A DNA stretch of 64,000 nt from NCBI GenBank assembly GCA_049607205.1, contig JBMYWH010000010.1, forward strand, positions 6,287-70,286, given 5' to 3'. The position numbers and the translations under genes were made by a program. Positions 51,944 to 61,404 of the stretch are shown in pieces (position 1 is the first letter of the stretch; each line of letters opens with the position of its first letter). Below the pieces are notes generated by a model. That model was not told the origin of the DNA. It ran no database searches and saw only the letters and a list, made by a program, of their open reading frames with translations. The DNA comes from JBELHR01 sp049607205. GTDB lineage: Bacteria > Bacteroidota > Bacteroidia > Flavobacteriales > Flavobacteriaceae.

Positions 51944-52935
51944 GAAAATTACTTTTTAGCATAAATGTTCTTTTGGCTCTCTTTTTAGGTATAAACTTAC
52001 TTTCAGCCTATATCTCACCAACCTATGGTGCCATACTCGCTGTGATAAGTCTTCTATTTCCGTTTAGTTTAGGAGCTAATTTATTCTTTGCTATCTACTG
52101 GATTATAAAACGAAGTAACTATGCTCTATTGTCTTGTATAATGCTCCTTTTAAGCTATTCAAGCTTTCAAACCATCATTCAATGGGGGAACGAGCCAATT
52201 GATCAAGGAATTAAAGTCATGACCTATAATGTAAGACTTTTTAACCTCTATCATTGGAAAAAAAATGAAGATACTGATGATCGTATGTATCAATTTTTAA
52301 AACAATCCTCACCGGATGTTCTGGCACTTCAAGAGTTTTATGATGATCCTGAAATTCAAATTAAATATCCTTATCATTACAAAAAGATGAGCCCTTCTTC
52401 TAAAGGCTATCAAATCGGGCAAATCATCTATAGCAAATTCCCTATAATCAAGACGGGATCACTTGACTTTGAGAATAGTACTAACAATGCCATTTATGCG
52501 GATTTATTGATAAACCAAGACACCATAAGGTTTTATAATTTACATTTAGAAAGCCTGAGAATAAGGCCTACAAAAGAGTATATAGAAGGTCAAGATTCCG
52601 AAAAGTTATTAGCAAGAATGGAATATAGTTTTGAAAAACAAGCTCAGCAAGCGAGACTCGTTTTAGAACATCAAAAGCAAACCAATCATCCTAGCGTTAT
52701 CCTCGGGGACTTTAACAACACCTCCTTTTCTTACGTCTATCAGATACTAAGCGATTCTAAAAAGGATGCCTTTGTAGAGCAGGGATCTGGCCTAGCTCGA
52801 AGTTTTAATCATTATCTTCCGCTGCGTATAGATTTCATTTTAAGTCCACATAATGCAACAGTAAATTCCTATACACAATTCGAATTAGATTATTCAGATC
52901 ATTTCCCAATAGAAGCTCAAATAAGTTTTCCTTAA
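51940..52935 (+). CDS. Endonuclease/exonuclease/phosphatase (EEP)-family membrane protein
   Basis: A 331-residue protein. Three hydrophobic segments (about residues 5-75) anchor an EEP domain with VMTYNVRLFNLY, PDVLALQEFYD, FYNLHLESLR, VILGDFNNTSFS, RIDFILSP and YSDHFPIEA, covering the metal ligands and the catalytic His. The start seems to be TTG at 51940, overlapping the rhomboid stop (TTGA); the next ATG would delete the membrane part. It converges with the substrate-binding protein gene, and the two overlap by 4 bases. A nuclease or phosphodiesterase outside the membrane is possible; substrate unknown. Confidence 0.85.
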   Translation: MRKLLFSINVLLALFLGINLLSAYISPTYGAILAVISLLFPFSLGANLFFAIYWIIKRSNYALLSCIMLLLSYSSFQTIIQWGNEPIDQGIKVMTYNVRLFNLYHWKKNEDTDDRMYQFLKQSSPDVLALQEFYDDPEIQIKYPYHYKKMSPSSKGYQIGQIIYSKFPIIKTGSLDFENSTNNAIYADLLINQDTIRFYNLHLESLRIRPTKEYIEGQDSEKLLARMEYSFEKQAQQARLVLEHQKQTNHPSVILGDFNNTSFSYVYQILSDSKKDAFVEQGSGLARSFNHYLPLRIDFILSPHNATVNSYTQFELDYSDHFPIEAQISFP

Positions 52936-54527
52936 TTTTTTTTAACTTCTTCTAAATCTAACATATTGACTCCATTGATCTTCATATTTACTAGATTATT
53001 AGGGACCATTCGAATTACCTTGTCATAATACAATGGAATTACCGGATAAGAGCTCATCAATAAAGAATCCAATTCCTTATAAGCCTCAATGCGATTAGGA
53101 ACCTCAAGAATCTTGATTGCCATTTCAAAGGATTTATCAAATGAACTACTGCTAAAATGTGTATAATTAGGTCCTCCTGGAGCAAAATTTGGGCTATAAA
53201 ATAGAGATAAATAATTCTCTCCATCGGGATAATCGGCAATCCAACTCGCCCTAAACATTTGTAATTTACCAGTAGCTTTACTCTGTTTTAAAGTGGATGG
53301 AGGCATTACATCAACCTCAACATCAAGTCCTAAATCTTGCCATTCTCTTTGAATAAATTCACACAGGTCTAAATACTGTGAATTTGTGGATATTTTAATT
53401 GAAAAATCCCAATTAGGATGCTCTGCCTTTACTTCTTGTATAAGCTCTTTTGCTACATCGGGCTGGTATCCCGTAAATACCCGATCTGAATGACTTGGCA
53501 ATCCTTTAGGTATCATTCCTTGCAATGCCGGATAGCCCATATTATTCCTGAGATATTTAATCATTTTTTTTCGATCAAACCCAAGATTTAAGGCCTTTCG
53601 AATTCTGACATCCTGCATGCAAGATTCCATATCCATGTTCACACCGAGGTATTCAGTATTCAAATAAGGTGCGCTCAAAAGCTTAAATTGACTGTGGTAC
53701 TTTTCTTTGAGACCACCCTGGGGACCTATAATTTCGTCCTTATAAGAAGGGTCTAATCCAGATAATAAATCTATATTTCCTTGTAAAAGTTCCAAAAATT
53801 CTGACTGTTTATCCGGCAGAAAACGAATGGAAACTGCATCTAAATAAGGAAGTGAATTGCCCAAGGCATCTTTTCGGAAATAATTTAGATTCTTAGTCAA
53901 AACCATCTTAACGTTTTCCTCCCAAACTCGAAATTGAAAAGGTCCAGTCCCAACCGGATTTCTTGAAAAATCATTCTTATAATACTCCACAGCTTCATGG
54001 GGAATGACAGAACAGTATTTCATGGCTAATAAGCCTAAAAAAGGTGGGAATGCTTCATTGAGCTCAATGACAAAAACGGAATCAGACTCGGCATAAAAAC
54101 CGGCCACTTTTGCAAAAAGCCAAGCTCCGGGAGCAGCTAAATTACGATCTGTAAGTCTGCTAAAACTATATTCAAAATCCGACGCTTTAACTGCCCTTCC
54201 CCTTCCATCATTAAAACATGGATTATCGTGAAATCTAACCTCAGGCTTCAAAGTGAAACGGTAGCGTTTACCTCCTTGGTCAATTTCCCAAGAGTCTGCT
54301 ATATCTGAAACTACTTCAAGCTGACCATTGAGCTTCACTAAACCATTATACAGTTGATTTATTGCCCAAATATGTGCCTGATTTTTTGCAAACGCAGGGT
54401 CCAAAGAAGAAATATTCGAATATTCATTATATCTAAAAACTCGCTTTGAATCATCAGAACTTACCTCGGAACTGCAACTTAGTACAAGCAGCACAGCACT
54501 CACAAACACTAGAAGTCTAATTTTCAT
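52932..54527 (-). CDS. ABC-transporter substrate-binding lipoprotein (family 5, peptide type)
   Basis: A 531-residue lipoprotein (signal ending LLVLSC). The family 5 layout is recognisable: NEYSNISSLDPAFAKNQAHI near the start, FRFTLKPEVRFHDNP-like motif RFTLKPEVRFHD, and FSRNPVGTGPFQF. These bind oligopeptides, dipeptides or related ligands for an ABC importer. No permease or ATPase genes are next to it, so it is an orphan here. The 3' end overlaps the EEP gene on the other strand by 4 bases. Confidence 0.93.
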   Translation of the reverse strand: MKIRLLVFVSAVLLVLSCSSEVSSDDSKRVFRYNEYSNISSLDPAFAKNQAHIWAINQLYNGLVKLNGQLEVVSDIADSWEIDQGGKRYRFTLKPEVRFHDNPCFNDGRGRAVKASDFEYSFSRLTDRNLAAPGAWLFAKVAGFYAESDSVFVIELNEAFPPFLGLLAMKYCSVIPHEAVEYYKNDFSRNPVGTGPFQFRVWEENVKMVLTKNLNYFRKDALGNSLPYLDAVSIRFLPDKQSEFLELLQGNIDLLSGLDPSYKDEIIGPQGGLKEKYHSQFKLLSAPYLNTEYLGVNMDMESCMQDVRIRKALNLGFDRKKMIKYLRNNMGYPALQGMIPKGLPSHSDRVFTGYQPDVAKELIQEVKAEHPNWDFSIKISTNSQYLDLCEFIQREWQDLGLDVEVDVMPPSTLKQSKATGKLQMFRASWIADYPDGENYLSLFYSPNFAPGGPNYTHFSSSSFDKSFEMAIKILEVPNRIEAYKELDSLLMSSYPVIPLYYDKVIRMVPNNLVNMKINGVNMLDLEEVKKN

Positions 54528-54579
54528 TAATTTAGCTTTATTTTTATAATTTAATTCGCATTATACAATGAATTATTCG

Positions 54580-54587
54580 TAAATTTG
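54580..54587 (+). promoter_or_regulatory. Promoter -7 element for mtaB
   Basis: TAAATTTG, 20 bases before the ATG at 54608. No clear -33 box. Confidence 0.55.
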
Positions 54588-54607
54588 CACGCCTTAAATG
54601 TACAAGA

Positions 54608-55924
54608 ATGACAGCACAAAAAAAAGTAGCTTTTCACACCCTCGGTTGTAAATTAAATTTTTCTGAAACCTCCACCATTGCTAGGAGTTTTGAAAAAGAA
54701 GGATTCGAGCGTGTAGGATTTGACCATTATGCAGATATCTACGTGATTAACACCTGTTCGGTAACAGAAAACGCGGACAAAAGATTTTCTAGCGTAGTTA
54801 AATCGGCACTTAAACAAAATGAGAACGCTTATTTAGTTGCTGTGGGTTGTTATGCACAACTTAAACCGGAAACTTTAGCTAAGGTTGATGGAGTGGATTT
54901 AGTTCTTGGAGCAACTGAGAAATTCAAAGTTACAGATTACCTTAATGACCTTTCTAAAAATGACATGGGAGAAGTACACTCTTGTGAAATTGAAGACGCT
55001 AACTTCTATGTAGGTTCCTATTCGATTGGAGATAGAACACGTGCCTTTTTAAAAGTGCAAGATGGTTGTGATTATAAATGTACCTATTGTACCATTCCTA
55101 TGGCTAGAGGTATTTCTAGATCTGACACCTTAGAAAATGTACTTAAAAATGCCGCTGAAATTTCTTCAAGAGATATCAAGGAAATAGTACTTACTGGTGT
55201 GAATATAGGTGATTACGGAAAAGGTGAAGAAGGAAACAAAAAACATGAGCATACCTTCCTAGAATTGGTACAAAACCTAGATAAAGTTGAAGGAATTGCC
55301 CGAGTACGAATATCTTCAATTGAACCAAATTTACTCAAAAATGAAACTATTGATTTTGTTGCAGAATCAGAAAGTTTTGTTCCGCATTTTCACATTCCTC
55401 TTCAAAGTGGATCAAATGAAATTTTGAAGAAAATGAAACGTCGATACATGAGAGAGCTTTATGTGGATCGTGTTAATCAAATCAAATCAAGAATGCCAGA
55501 TGCTTGTATTGGTGTTGATGTTATTGTAGGTTTCCCTGGAGAAACGGATGAAATGTTTCTTGAGACATATAAATTCTTAAGTGATCTTGACATATCTTAT
55601 CTCCACGTATTTACCTATTCAGAAAGACCTAATACCGAAGCTGTTTTAATGGAGGGTGTTGTTCCTCAAAAGGTACGTCAAAAGCGCTCTAAAATGCTAA
55701 GAGGTCTATCGGTTAAAAAGAGAAGAGCATTCTATGAAAGTCAATTAGGCAAAGAAAAGTCTGTTCTTTTTGAATACGAAAACAAAGGTGGCTTTATTCA
55801 TGGATTTACAGAAAATTACGTCAAAGTAAAGACTGATTATCAGGAAGATTTAGTAAATTCACTTCAACAAGTTCGTCTTGAATCAATTGATGAAGATGGG
55901 CTGGTGGAAGTCAGTTTTATCTAA
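54608..55924 (+). CDS. mtaB: tRNA t6A37 methylthiotransferase
   Basis: Adds the methylthio group to t6A37 of tRNAs that read ANN codons. The N-terminal UPF0004 domain has FHTLGCKLNFSE and NTCSVTENADKRF, the Cys ligands of one Fe-S cluster together with GCYAQLKPE. The radical SAM domain has VQDGCDYKCTYCTIPMARG (CxxxCxxC), and a C-terminal TRAM-like segment ends the chain. The 438-residue length and HTLGCKLNFSE fit MtaB better than MiaB. The hydrolase gene begins on its last base. Confidence 0.95.
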   Translation: MTAQKKVAFHTLGCKLNFSETSTIARSFEKEGFERVGFDHYADIYVINTCSVTENADKRFSSVVKSALKQNENAYLVAVGCYAQLKPETLAKVDGVDLVLGATEKFKVTDYLNDLSKNDMGEVHSCEIEDANFYVGSYSIGDRTRAFLKVQDGCDYKCTYCTIPMARGISRSDTLENVLKNAAEISSRDIKEIVLTGVNIGDYGKGEEGNKKHEHTFLELVQNLDKVEGIARVRISSIEPNLLKNETIDFVAESESFVPHFHIPLQSGSNEILKKMKRRYMRELYVDRVNQIKSRMPDACIGVDVIVGFPGETDEMFLETYKFLSDLDISYLHVFTYSERPNTEAVLMEGVVPQKVRQKRSKMLRGLSVKKRRAFYESQLGKEKSVLFEYENKGGFIHGFTENYVKVKTDYQEDLVNSLQQVRLESIDEDGLVEVSFI

Positions 55925-56586
55925 TGGAAACAATACATATCTATTCTGTACCAGGGCTGGGAGCCAATTCAAAGATTTTTGAAAAAATACAATTCCCTAA
56001 AGGAACTGTACACCACCCTTTAGAATGGTTACAACCTCTTGATTCCGAGGAAACTTTGAATCATTATGCCCATAGAATGGCAGAACAGATAGAAGAATTT
56101 CCAGCGGTATTACTTGGAGTGTCTTTTGGTGGAATTATGGTCCAAGAGATGGCTCAATATACCGATATTACTAAAATCATCATCGTCAGTAGTATTAAGG
56201 ATATTTCAGAGTTCCCAAGTTCTTTATCTTTTTTTAAGAAAACAAAAACCTATAAACTATTTCCATCAAAATACCTTGATCTTATTGAAAGCTTTGCAAA
56301 AAGAGTTTTGAGAGGTAAACCTAAAATGAGAATAGATTATTATCAATATTATTTAGACCAAAGAGATCCACTATATCTGGATTGGGCTATCGAAAACATC
56401 ATGAACTGGGCTAGAGAAATTCCAGATTCACGAGTATTTCATATACAAGGATCAAAAGATCAAATATTTCCAACAAAACACTTAGTTGATTATGAATCTG
56501 TTGAAGGTGGAGACCATGCCATGATCTTGTTAAAAGCAAAAAAAATATCTAGTATTTTAACACGAGAACTTAACAAACTTCAATAA
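55924..56586 (+). CDS. Alpha/beta hydrolase
   Basis: A 220-residue protein with an alpha/beta hydrolase nucleophile elbow LLGVSFGGIMVQEM (GxSxG, Ser in SFGG) and a late catalytic His in VEGGDHAMILLK; the acidic residue is probably the Asp of IQGSKDQIFPTKH. It starts one base before the end of mtaB, so it is coupled. Substrate unknown. The chain is short and has no lid domain. Confidence 0.85.
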   Translation: METIHIYSVPGLGANSKIFEKIQFPKGTVHHPLEWLQPLDSEETLNHYAHRMAEQIEEFPAVLLGVSFGGIMVQEMAQYTDITKIIIVSSIKDISEFPSSLSFFKKTKTYKLFPSKYLDLIESFAKRVLRGKPKMRIDYYQYYLDQRDPLYLDWAIENIMNWAREIPDSRVFHIQGSKDQIFPTKHLVDYESVEGGDHAMILLKAKKISSILTRELNKLQ

Positions 56587-56619
56587 ATTCAGTATTTTTA
56601 GGCTTTAATACTTGAAGCC

Positions 56620-57519
56620 ATGAAACGATATACATACACTGCATTTGCCTTTTTAGGACTTATTTTTTCAATTTTTTTGTTTGTACAAGCTAAAGAAGCA
56701 TCGGATAAAATAACCAGTGATGCCTATCAAATTAAGGCTATAAAAATCCCAAGTTACTTAAGCTTTGCCTCAGAGCGTGTTCCTCTAGAAAAAGAAGATA
56801 TTAAAGAAAGAGTTGACAGAGAGTTTTTAGTAAATACCTACTGGCAATCTAATGCACTTTTATTGATTAAAAGAAGTCATAAATACTTTCCTGTAATTGA
56901 ACCTATTTTAAAGAAAAATGGTATTCCAGATGATTTCAAATACCTGGCAGTGATCGAATCCGGTCTTCAAAATGTATCCTCTCCTGCAGGAGCTAAAGGA
57001 TTCTGGCAATTGATGAAAGGAACTGCTCGTGAAAATCATTTAGAGGTCAATGCCAATGTTGACGAAAGATATAATCTTGAAAAAGCAACGGAAGCCGCCT
57101 GTAATTATTTACTAAAGCAGAAGGAAAGATTCGGATCATGGACCTTAACTGCTGCTTCATATAACGTAGGACCTAATGGTCTAAACAGAAGAATGAAAGC
57201 TCAGATGGTTGATGATTACTATGATTTATTACTTCCTGACGAGACCTCTAGATATTTGCCAAGGATTTTGGCCGTTAAGGCAATACTAGAAAATCCTGAA
57301 AGTTATGGTTTCATCTTTGAACAAGACGACTTATATCAGCTACCTGAGCTCAAAAAAATTGAAGTAGATACGGTCATTCATAATTTAGCGAGTTTCTCAA
57401 AACAACTAGATTTAAATTATAAAGAGCTTAAGCTTTACAATCCTTGGCTACGAGAAAATAAACTGAATAATGCTACTAGGAAGAATTACGAAATTCTCGT
57501 TCCAGTGTCCCAACCTTAA
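56620..57519 (+). CDS. Lytic transglycosylase (MltD-like)
   Basis: A 299-residue protein with an N-terminal membrane/signal segment (about 6-24). The SLT catalytic domain has FKYLAVIESGLQNVSSPAGA (catalytic Glu in IESGL), KGFWQLMKGTARE and TAASYNVGPNGLNRRM. At the C-terminus, ELKLYNPWLRENKL resembles the end of a LysM repeat, as in MltD. It cleaves peptidoglycan glycan strands. It follows the hydrolase gene after 33 bases and lies 3 bases before the TauE-like gene. Confidence 0.92.
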   Translation: MKRYTYTAFAFLGLIFSIFLFVQAKEASDKITSDAYQIKAIKIPSYLSFASERVPLEKEDIKERVDREFLVNTYWQSNALLLIKRSHKYFPVIEPILKKNGIPDDFKYLAVIESGLQNVSSPAGAKGFWQLMKGTARENHLEVNANVDERYNLEKATEAACNYLLKQKERFGSWTLTAASYNVGPNGLNRRMKAQMVDDYYDLLLPDETSRYLPRILAVKAILENPESYGFIFEQDDLYQLPELKKIEVDTVIHNLASFSKQLDLNYKELKLYNPWLRENKLNNATRKNYEILVPVSQP

Positions 57520-57522
57520 ACC

Positions 57523-57897
57523 ATGAAAATGTCTATAGCTACTGTTTTACTTTTAATGCTTGTTGGTGTTCTAGCCGGAACCTTAAGTGGACTTGTAGGA
57601 GTCGGTGGAGGTATTTTAATGGTACCTATGTTTATTTTTATGTTGGGCTATAGTCAGTATCAAGCTCAGGGAATGAGTCTAGCTGTTATGCTGCCCCCTG
57701 TCACCTTTCTGGCCGTTTATAATTATCACCAACAAGGAGCTATAGATTGGAAGATGGCCCTTATTGTCTCGGCTACTTTTGTGATAGGTGGTTTTTTAGG
57801 ATCTAAACTGGCTCTGAATATAGATCAACAACAACTTAAAAAAATCTTCGGAGGCGTGATGCTTTTAATTGCCTTGAAAATGATTTTTGGTAAGTAA
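57523..57897 (+). CDS. Half-length TauE/SafE-family membrane protein
   Basis: A 124-residue protein with three to four transmembrane segments. VGVLAGTLSGLVGVGGGILMVP is the glycine-rich start of TauE/SafE anion exporters, and the chain covers only about half of the usual 250 residues. A short form of this kind could act as a dimer. The 3' end overlaps the converging FMN-protein gene by 33 bases. I see no frame continuing beyond the stop, so it does not look like the first half of a broken long gene. The transported ion is unknown. Confidence 0.85.
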   Translation: MKMSIATVLLLMLVGVLAGTLSGLVGVGGGILMVPMFIFMLGYSQYQAQGMSLAVMLPPVTFLAVYNYHQQGAIDWKMALIVSATFVIGGFLGSKLALNIDQQQLKKIFGGVMLLIALKMIFGK

Positions 57898-58809
57898 AGT
57901 ATATTCATTTACCATAGAAGAAATAATCTGTTGTGCTGACTCAAGTCGGTCTAATTGAGCTGAAATTTGTCCGATTTCAAGCTCTCCTTGTACAAGATCA
58001 CCTTCGAAAATTCCTTTTTTTGCTCTACCTCTACCTAAATGTGACTTAAGTGCTTCCACTCCGGCGTTTTGATTATAAAGCTCAACTAATTCACCGTAGA
58101 ATTCATTCTTGATTAAACGAACTGGCGCAAGCTCTTTCAAGGTTAGAATGGTTTCACCTTCTTTTAAATCAACTACTTTATTCTTAAAGGCTTCCGATGC
58201 TGAGGACTCATGAGCTAAAGCAAATCGCGAGCCCACCTGTACTCCATCAGCACCAAGAATCTCTGCAGCCAACCAAGTTCGTCCACTACCAATGCCACCT
58301 GCGGCAATTAAAGGAATAGATATCTTATCTTGAATTAAAGGAATCAAAGTAAGTGTGGTAGATTCTTCTCTTCCATTATGACCTCCTGCTTCAAAACCTT
58401 CCGCCACTACAGCATCCACTCCACAAGATTCTGCTTTTAAGGCAAACTTCAAGCTACTCACAACATGTACCACAGTAATTCCATGACTTTTTAAAAAGCC
58501 TGTCCATGTTTTAGGGTTTCCAGCAGAAGTAAATACAATTTTCACTCCCATCTCCACCACTGTATTCATGTGGCTTTCGATATCCGGATATAACAAAGGT
58601 ATGTTTACCCCAAAAGGTTTATCAGTCGCTTTTTGACATTTTGTTATGTGTTCACGCAGTTGATCGGGATACATAGAGCCGGCTCCAATCAAGCCTAAAC
58701 CACCGGCATTAGAAACTGCAGCAGCTAATTTATAACCTGAGACCCAAACCATTCCACCTTGAACGATGGGATAGTCAATTCCGAAAAGTTCTTGAATCCT
58801 ATTTTTCAT
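57865..58809 (-). CDS. Nitronate monooxygenase / FabK-like FMN protein
   Basis: A 314-residue TIM-barrel FMN protein. It has VQGGMVWVSGYKLAAAVSNAGG and LGLIGAGS near the N-terminus, VVAEGFEAGGHNG, and phosphate-binding IAAGGIGSGRTW and GVQVGSRF. This matches the family of 2-nitropropane dioxygenases and the enoyl-ACP reductase FabK; the two are hard to separate by motif alone. The start is at 58809, 10 bases from the mnmA end on the same strand. Confidence 0.88.
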   Translation of the reverse strand: MKNRIQELFGIDYPIVQGGMVWVSGYKLAAAVSNAGGLGLIGAGSMYPDQLREHITKCQKATDKPFGVNIPLLYPDIESHMNTVVEMGVKIVFTSAGNPKTWTGFLKSHGITVVHVVSSLKFALKAESCGVDAVVAEGFEAGGHNGREESTTLTLIPLIQDKISIPLIAAGGIGSGRTWLAAEILGADGVQVGSRFALAHESSASEAFKNKVVDLKEGETILTLKELAPVRLIKNEFYGELVELYNQNAGVEALKSHLGRGRAKKGIFEGDLVQGELEIGQISAQLDRLESAQQIISSMVNEYTLLTKNHFQGN

Positions 58810-58818
58810 AAGGGGAAG

Positions 58819-60006
58819 TTATGAAATAACTCCCGAACCTAAACACTCATCTTCTAAATACCAAGCAACAAATTGTCCCTCTGTAATGGCAGATTGAGCC
58901 CCTTTAAACTTCACATACATACCTTCATTTGTTTGATACAAGGTTGCATCCTCTAAAGGTTGACGGTAACGAATACGAGCCTTCACCTCCATAGTCTGTC
59001 CCGGTTCTAAAATAAGATCCTCTCGAATCCAATGTACCTCAGGATTGTTCACGAACAACGCTTTGCGGTAAAGTCCTGGATGATTCTTACCTTCCCCAGT
59101 GTATATGATATTCTCATTTACATCTGTTTCTATCACGAATAAAGGCTCCTTAGTTCCTCCAACCGCAAGCCCCTTTCTCTGTCCTTTAGTAAAGTAGTGT
59201 GCTCCCTGGTGAGAACCTACAATTTTACCATCTTCTCGAGTATAGGTGAACTTTTCTGCTTCTTTTTTTACCTGATCTAATTCAGATAAAGAAGAATCAA
59301 TATCGCGATTAAACTGATTTAAATCTGCAGGAATCTTAACAATAAACCCTTCCTTAGGCTGAAGCTTTTGTTGCAAGAAATCAGGTAAGCGAACTTTCCC
59401 GATAAAACATAAACCTTGAGAATCTTTCTTATCCGCAGTAATGAGGTCTTGCTCTTTTGCAATTTCTCTTACCTCTGGCTTAGTTAACTCTCCAATTGGG
59501 AATAAACTTTTAGATAATTGCTCTTGACTTAATTGGCATAAGAAATAAGATTGGTCTTTATTTTGATCTACACCTCCCTTAAGTTGATAAATATTTCCCA
59601 TCTCAGAAGATATTTCAGCACGCCTACAATAATGACCAGTTGCTACATAATCAGCTCCAAGATCCATGGCAATTTTCATAAAGACATCAAACTTGATTTC
59701 ACGATTACACAATACATCTGGATTAGGTGTTCTACCCATCTCATACTCACGAAACATATAATCTACGATACGATCTTTATATTGCTCGCTAAGATCCACT
59801 ACCTGAAAAGGTATACCGAGTTTTTCGGCAACCAACATGGCGTCGTTACTATCCTCTAACCAAGGACAGTCATTGGAAATTGTCACGCTATCATCATGCC
59901 AATTCTTCATGAATAGACCTATGACTTCATAACCTTGCTCTTTCAATAAATAAGCAGCTACACTTGAATCAACTCCTCCTGAGAGTCCAACTACAACTCG
60001 TTTCAT
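58819..60006 (-). CDS. mnmA: tRNA-specific 2-thiouridylase
   Basis: Thiolates U34 of tRNA-Lys, -Glu and -Gln. It has the PP-loop [20 protein letters not shown], the catalytic Cys in [12 protein letters not shown], and the second Cys in [14 protein letters not shown]. The 395-residue length is slightly longer than E. coli MnmA (368), with an extra stretch around 230-260 before [19 protein letters not shown]. It ends 10 bases from the FMN-protein start, on the same strand, so the two genes may be co-transcribed. Confidence 0.97.
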   Translation of the reverse strand: MKRVVVGLSGGVDSSVAAYLLKEQGYEVIGLFMKNWHDDSVTISNDCPWLEDSNDAMLVAEKLGIPFQVVDLSEQYKDRIVDYMFREYEMGRTPNPDVLCNREIKFDVFMKIAMDLGADYVATGHYCRRAEISSEMGNIYQLKGGVDQNKDQSYFLCQLSQEQLSKSLFPIGELTKPEVREIAKEQDLITADKKDSQGLCFIGKVRLPDFLQQKLQPKEGFIVKIPADLNQFNRDIDSSLSELDQVKKEAEKFTYTREDGKIVGSHQGAHYFTKGQRKGLAVGGTKEPLFVIETDVNENIIYTGEGKNHPGLYRKALFVNNPEVHWIREDLILEPGQTMEVKARIRYRQPLEDATLYQTNEGMYVKFKGAQSAITEGQFVAWYLEDECLGSGVIS

Positions 60007-60061
60007 ATCGTTTTACTTTTTTTGGGCCTGCAAATATACGAATAATCCCTTGAATATTAGC

Positions 60062-60709
60062 CTAGTTAAAGTCTTTGGTTTTTACCACTCCGTTTTCATC
60101 ATAAAACTCCCAATGTCCGGACTTTAGGTCATTAAAATAAAAACCTTTTTCCATTAAAACACCCTGATCATTATAGACTGCTACAGGTCCCTGTAAAACA
60201 TCATTTACATAAACAAAGGAAGAAAGCAGAATCCCATATTTATTATACCTGAGAAACCCTCCATTCTTCTTCCCTTTTTGATAGTTTGTTCTTTGAACAA
60301 TCGTACCATTTTCATGAATAACCTGCGCTTCACCTTCTAATAAGCCGTTCTTATAAAACTCTTTAGAAATTACAATACCATTTTTATAATATACCCAAGC
60401 TCCTATTTTATCTTTTCCTTGCATTAAACCTTCGGATGATTTCAGGCCTTTTTCATCGTAATAGGTGCAAAGCGCTGATCCATCTTCCTTAAAAACTTTC
60501 ACTAAACTCGGCTGCTCCGCATGACCTTCAGTAAAAAACTCAAATATACCTACTTCACGACCATGATCAAACGCCCCTTTATAGCGTATAGATCCATCTT
60601 CATAGTTCTTTGACCAGGAACCATGCCTCTCCCCTTGGGCATCATAGGCGTTTTGCCCAAAACCACTCGAGATCATACTAACAAAAAGTACAACTAAAAA
60701 CTTCTTCAT
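60062..60709 (-). CDS. MORN/YwqK-repeat secreted protein
   Basis: From the ATG at 60709 a 215-residue protein with signal peptide MKKFLVVLFVSMISSGFG. The rest is a series of about eight YwqK/MORN-type repeats of around 22-24 residues, for example YYKNGIVISKEFYKNGLLEGEA and GHWEFYDENGVV, with a recurring G-x-W-x-x-Y-x-x-G core. Such repeats form an elongated beta-sheet. An upstream ATG at 60733 would overlap the divergent gene and precede a poor signal. Names citing toxin-antitoxin for this family are not supported here. Confidence 0.88.
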   Translation of the reverse strand: MKKFLVVLFVSMISSGFGQNAYDAQGERHGSWSKNYEDGSIRYKGAFDHGREVGIFEFFTEGHAEQPSLVKVFKEDGSALCTYYDEKGLKSSEGLMQGKDKIGAWVYYKNGIVISKEFYKNGLLEGEAQVIHENGTIVQRTNYQKGKKNGGFLRYNKYGILLSSFVYVNDVLQGPVAVYNDQGVLMEKGFYFNDLKSGHWEFYDENGVVKTKDFN

Positions 60710-60724
60710 ATATTCGTTTAAAAT

Positions 60725-61312
60725 ATGGAGCAATTTAATAATAACATGTCAGAATCTTATCCTGCTATTTATCAAAATGCACGAAGTGCCCGTGAGAATC
60801 GTATGCAAATCGCAAAAATCTTAACCCAGGACGTTGAATTGCAAAATGAGAGTTTCCAGGCCTTAGCTAAGCTCAGTGATAAAAAAATTCATTCCCGCAT
60901 TTCTTGGGCCATAGATTTAGCCATAGAATTAAGACCTGATTTATTCTTAGACCGGCTGCCTTTTTTAATAAATGAAATCAAAAGATGGACCGATCAAAGC
61001 AGTCTAAGAAGTCTTCTTAGAGCTTGTGTTCATTTAATTGAGTATGACGATAAAATAACTCAACCTCTCCTTCCTGAAAAACAAAAAAAAGCACTTATAG
61101 AGCCTTGTTTTGATTTATTGCTTTCTCAACATCCTGTAGCTGTAAAAGTTCATGCCATGCAGCTATTATTTGACCTAAAAGAACTGAAGCCGTGGGTGGA
61201 AGAAGCTTTAATCATTGAATTAAAGAACAATATAGAGCATCAATCTCCAGCCTATAAAGCTCGCGCAAAAATGATACTTAATAAATGTTTAAAAAAAGCT
61301 CGGGATAGGTAA
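60725..61312 (+). CDS. Helical-repeat protein upstream of purB
   Basis: A 195-residue, mainly helical protein. QNARSARENRMQIAKILTQD followed by SFQALAKLSDKKIHSRISWA and repeated helix pairs suggests a HEAT-like fold. Homologues of this kind sit in front of purB in several Flavobacteriia, as I recall, but I do not know a function. An alternative ATG lies at 60746. No terminator is seen between it and purB; purB has its own -7 element. The short divergent gap (15 bases) to the YwqK-repeat gene is unusual. Confidence 0.65.
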   Translation: MEQFNNNMSESYPAIYQNARSARENRMQIAKILTQDVELQNESFQALAKLSDKKIHSRISWAIDLAIELRPDLFLDRLPFLINEIKRWTDQSSLRSLLRACVHLIEYDDKITQPLLPEKQKKALIEPCFDLLLSQHPVAVKVHAMQLLFDLKELKPWVEEALIIELKNNIEHQSPAYKARAKMILNKCLKKARDR

Positions 61313-61378
61313 TTTGAGTATTTCAATTCTTTTTTATTCAATTTTTTAAAAATTAACGTAATACTTAAGGCTAATTAT

Positions 61379-61386
61379 TATTTTTG
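61379..61386 (+). promoter_or_regulatory. Promoter -7 element for purB
   Basis: TATTTTTG 18 bases before the ATG at 61405. A TTG within it (61384) can be read as an in-frame start, but the promoter overlap makes that unlikely. Confidence 0.55.
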
Positions 61387-61404
61387 TGGCTTAATCTGCA
61401 AACT

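Noticed and set aside
57523..57897. TauE gene as a 5' fragment of a broken gene
   Set aside because: No continuing frame with TauE similarity follows; the next bases code for the opposite-strand gene, and short forms exist in this group.
60062..60709. YwqK family listed as toxin-antitoxin antitoxin
   Set aside because: The protein is secreted and made of MORN-type repeats; no toxin gene is next to it. The name of the family is not evidence of a toxin-antitoxin system.
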